A stretch of DNA of 41,679 nt, taken from the NCBI RefSeq assembly GCF_005893125.1, contig NZ_VCJS01000109.1, positions 1-41,679 on the forward strand, written 5' to 3'. Source of the stretch: Nonomuraea basaltis. Lineage in GTDB: Bacteria; Actinomycetota; Actinomycetes; Streptosporangiales; Streptosporangiaceae. How positions within the stretch are numbered: the stretch's first letter is position 1; the number at the start of each line of letters is the position of its first letter. Below the pieces are notes generated by a model. It was not told the origin of the DNA. It saw only the letters and a list, made by a program, of their open reading frames with translations, and did no database searches. Both the position numbers and the translations under genes were made by a program. Positions 41,296-41,679 of the stretch are shown here, piece by piece.

Positions 41296-41679
41296 CCGAG
41301 ATCGACCGCTCGATCGGAACGGGAGAGGTGATCCGCAGCGTGACGCGGTGGGTGCCGCCGGTGCTCGTGAGGGAGCGCGGAGAGGTCAGGTAGCGCCGGC
41401 CGTTCTCGGAGATGATCGCCGACGAGCGGTCCACCGTGGCGCCGTCGACGATCCAGGTGTACCTGAACGTCAGCGGTTCGCCCGTCCGCGCCACCAGCGC
41501 CCGCAGCGTGACCTCCCCGCCGGCCCAGCAGTCGCCGTTCAACGTGCCGCCCGGCCGCAGGTAGACGAGCCTGAGCCGGCCGGTCGCGGCGGCGGTCGTC
41601 GTCCCATCGCCGGTGGGCACGACGCTGGGCGTGCCCTCGGTCTGCGGGCTGGGCCTGGCGGTACGGGTCCGCTGGGGCC
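41276..41679 (-). CDS. Partial protein with Thr/Pro linker and C-terminal beta domain
   Basis: The frame is open to the window edge, so the N-terminus is missing. The visible 133 codons start with a Pro/Thr/Ser/Arg-rich linker and continue into a ~100-residue domain with one cysteine pair (NGDCWAGGE and SVTMCDV at the C-terminus) and beta-type strands (FRYTWIVDGATVDRSS). This is the layout of the extracellular C-terminus of a membrane kinase or other secreted protein, similar in style to the kinase at 32020-33561. The GTG at 41620 is not a convincing start. The stop overlaps the 3' end of mutB. Confidence 0.6.
   Translation of the reverse strand, partial: PQRTRTARPSPQTEGTPSVVPTGDGTTTAAATGRLRLVYLRPGGTLNGDCWAGGEVTLRALVARTGEPLTFRYTWIVDGATVDRSSAIISENGRRYLTSPRSLTSTGGTHRVTLRITSPVPIERSISVTMCDV

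Overview
This is a high-GC window that is dense in actinobacterial genes: DUF5925/AAA ATPase, SARP regulator, CASTOR/POLLUX-like channel, paired methylmalonyl-CoA mutase subunits, Thr/Pro-linked Ser/Thr kinase. Gene content and style fit a Streptosporangiaceae-type actinomycete (Nonomuraea-like); that placement is inferred from content only. The left end carries a Nextera transposon-adapter sequence (9-42), so the first 42 bases are not genomic.

Region 1 (51-4547) is a D-glucarate module: a TctC-type binding lipoprotein, a divergent LysR regulator with two perfect palindromes in the shared intergenic region, then 5-dehydro-4-deoxyglucarate dehydratase and glucarate dehydratase. Region 2 (4582-9256) holds NAD kinase, a YibE/F membrane protein, a DUF72 protein overlapping a CorA-type transporter, and three perfectly phased 50-bp repeats that run into the end of a DUF1850 gene.

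Region 3 (8657-13659, minus strand) reads 5' to 3' as an 18-codon leader peptide with three consecutive Thr codons, competing RNA hairpins, a truncated threonyl-tRNA synthetase without TGS and editing domains, a fused TRAP permease, a TAXI binding lipoprotein and DUF1850. It looks like a threonine-attenuated synthetase/transporter operon and is one of the two best candidates for an undescribed system.

Region 4 (13741-20818) contains a LuxR regulator, an RsbW-like ATPase, a nucleotidyltransferase, a degenerate PAP2-like membrane protein, DUF427, Lgt, a NarL-type two-component pair and a TIGR03086 protein. Region 5 (20869-27548) has a deletion scar that beheaded a divergent TetR/FAD-monooxygenase pair, a C39-like/S9/M20 peptidase operon, and a decayed SWIM-type gene.

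Region 6 (27676-30790) is the second candidate system: a small SARP regulator, an 11-bp-period heptamer repeat typical of SARP operators just downstream, then an unknown protein, a membrane-anchored thioredoxin-fold protein with CASC, a Tat-exported six-cysteine protein and a lipoprotein. It recalls the MauD/MauA partnership of methylamine dehydrogenase but lacks the other mau genes. Region 7 (30843-41679) returns to more ordinary genes: DUF5925/AAA ATPase, Ser/Thr kinase, CASTOR-like channel, mtnA, a PGRP-type amidase without signal peptide, mutA-mutB, and a partial gene cut by the window edge. Many genes here have a -10 like hexamer 6-8 nt before the start codon and no Shine-Dalgarno, which suggests leaderless mRNAs and was used to choose several starts. 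No rRNA, tRNA or CRISPR array was recognised.
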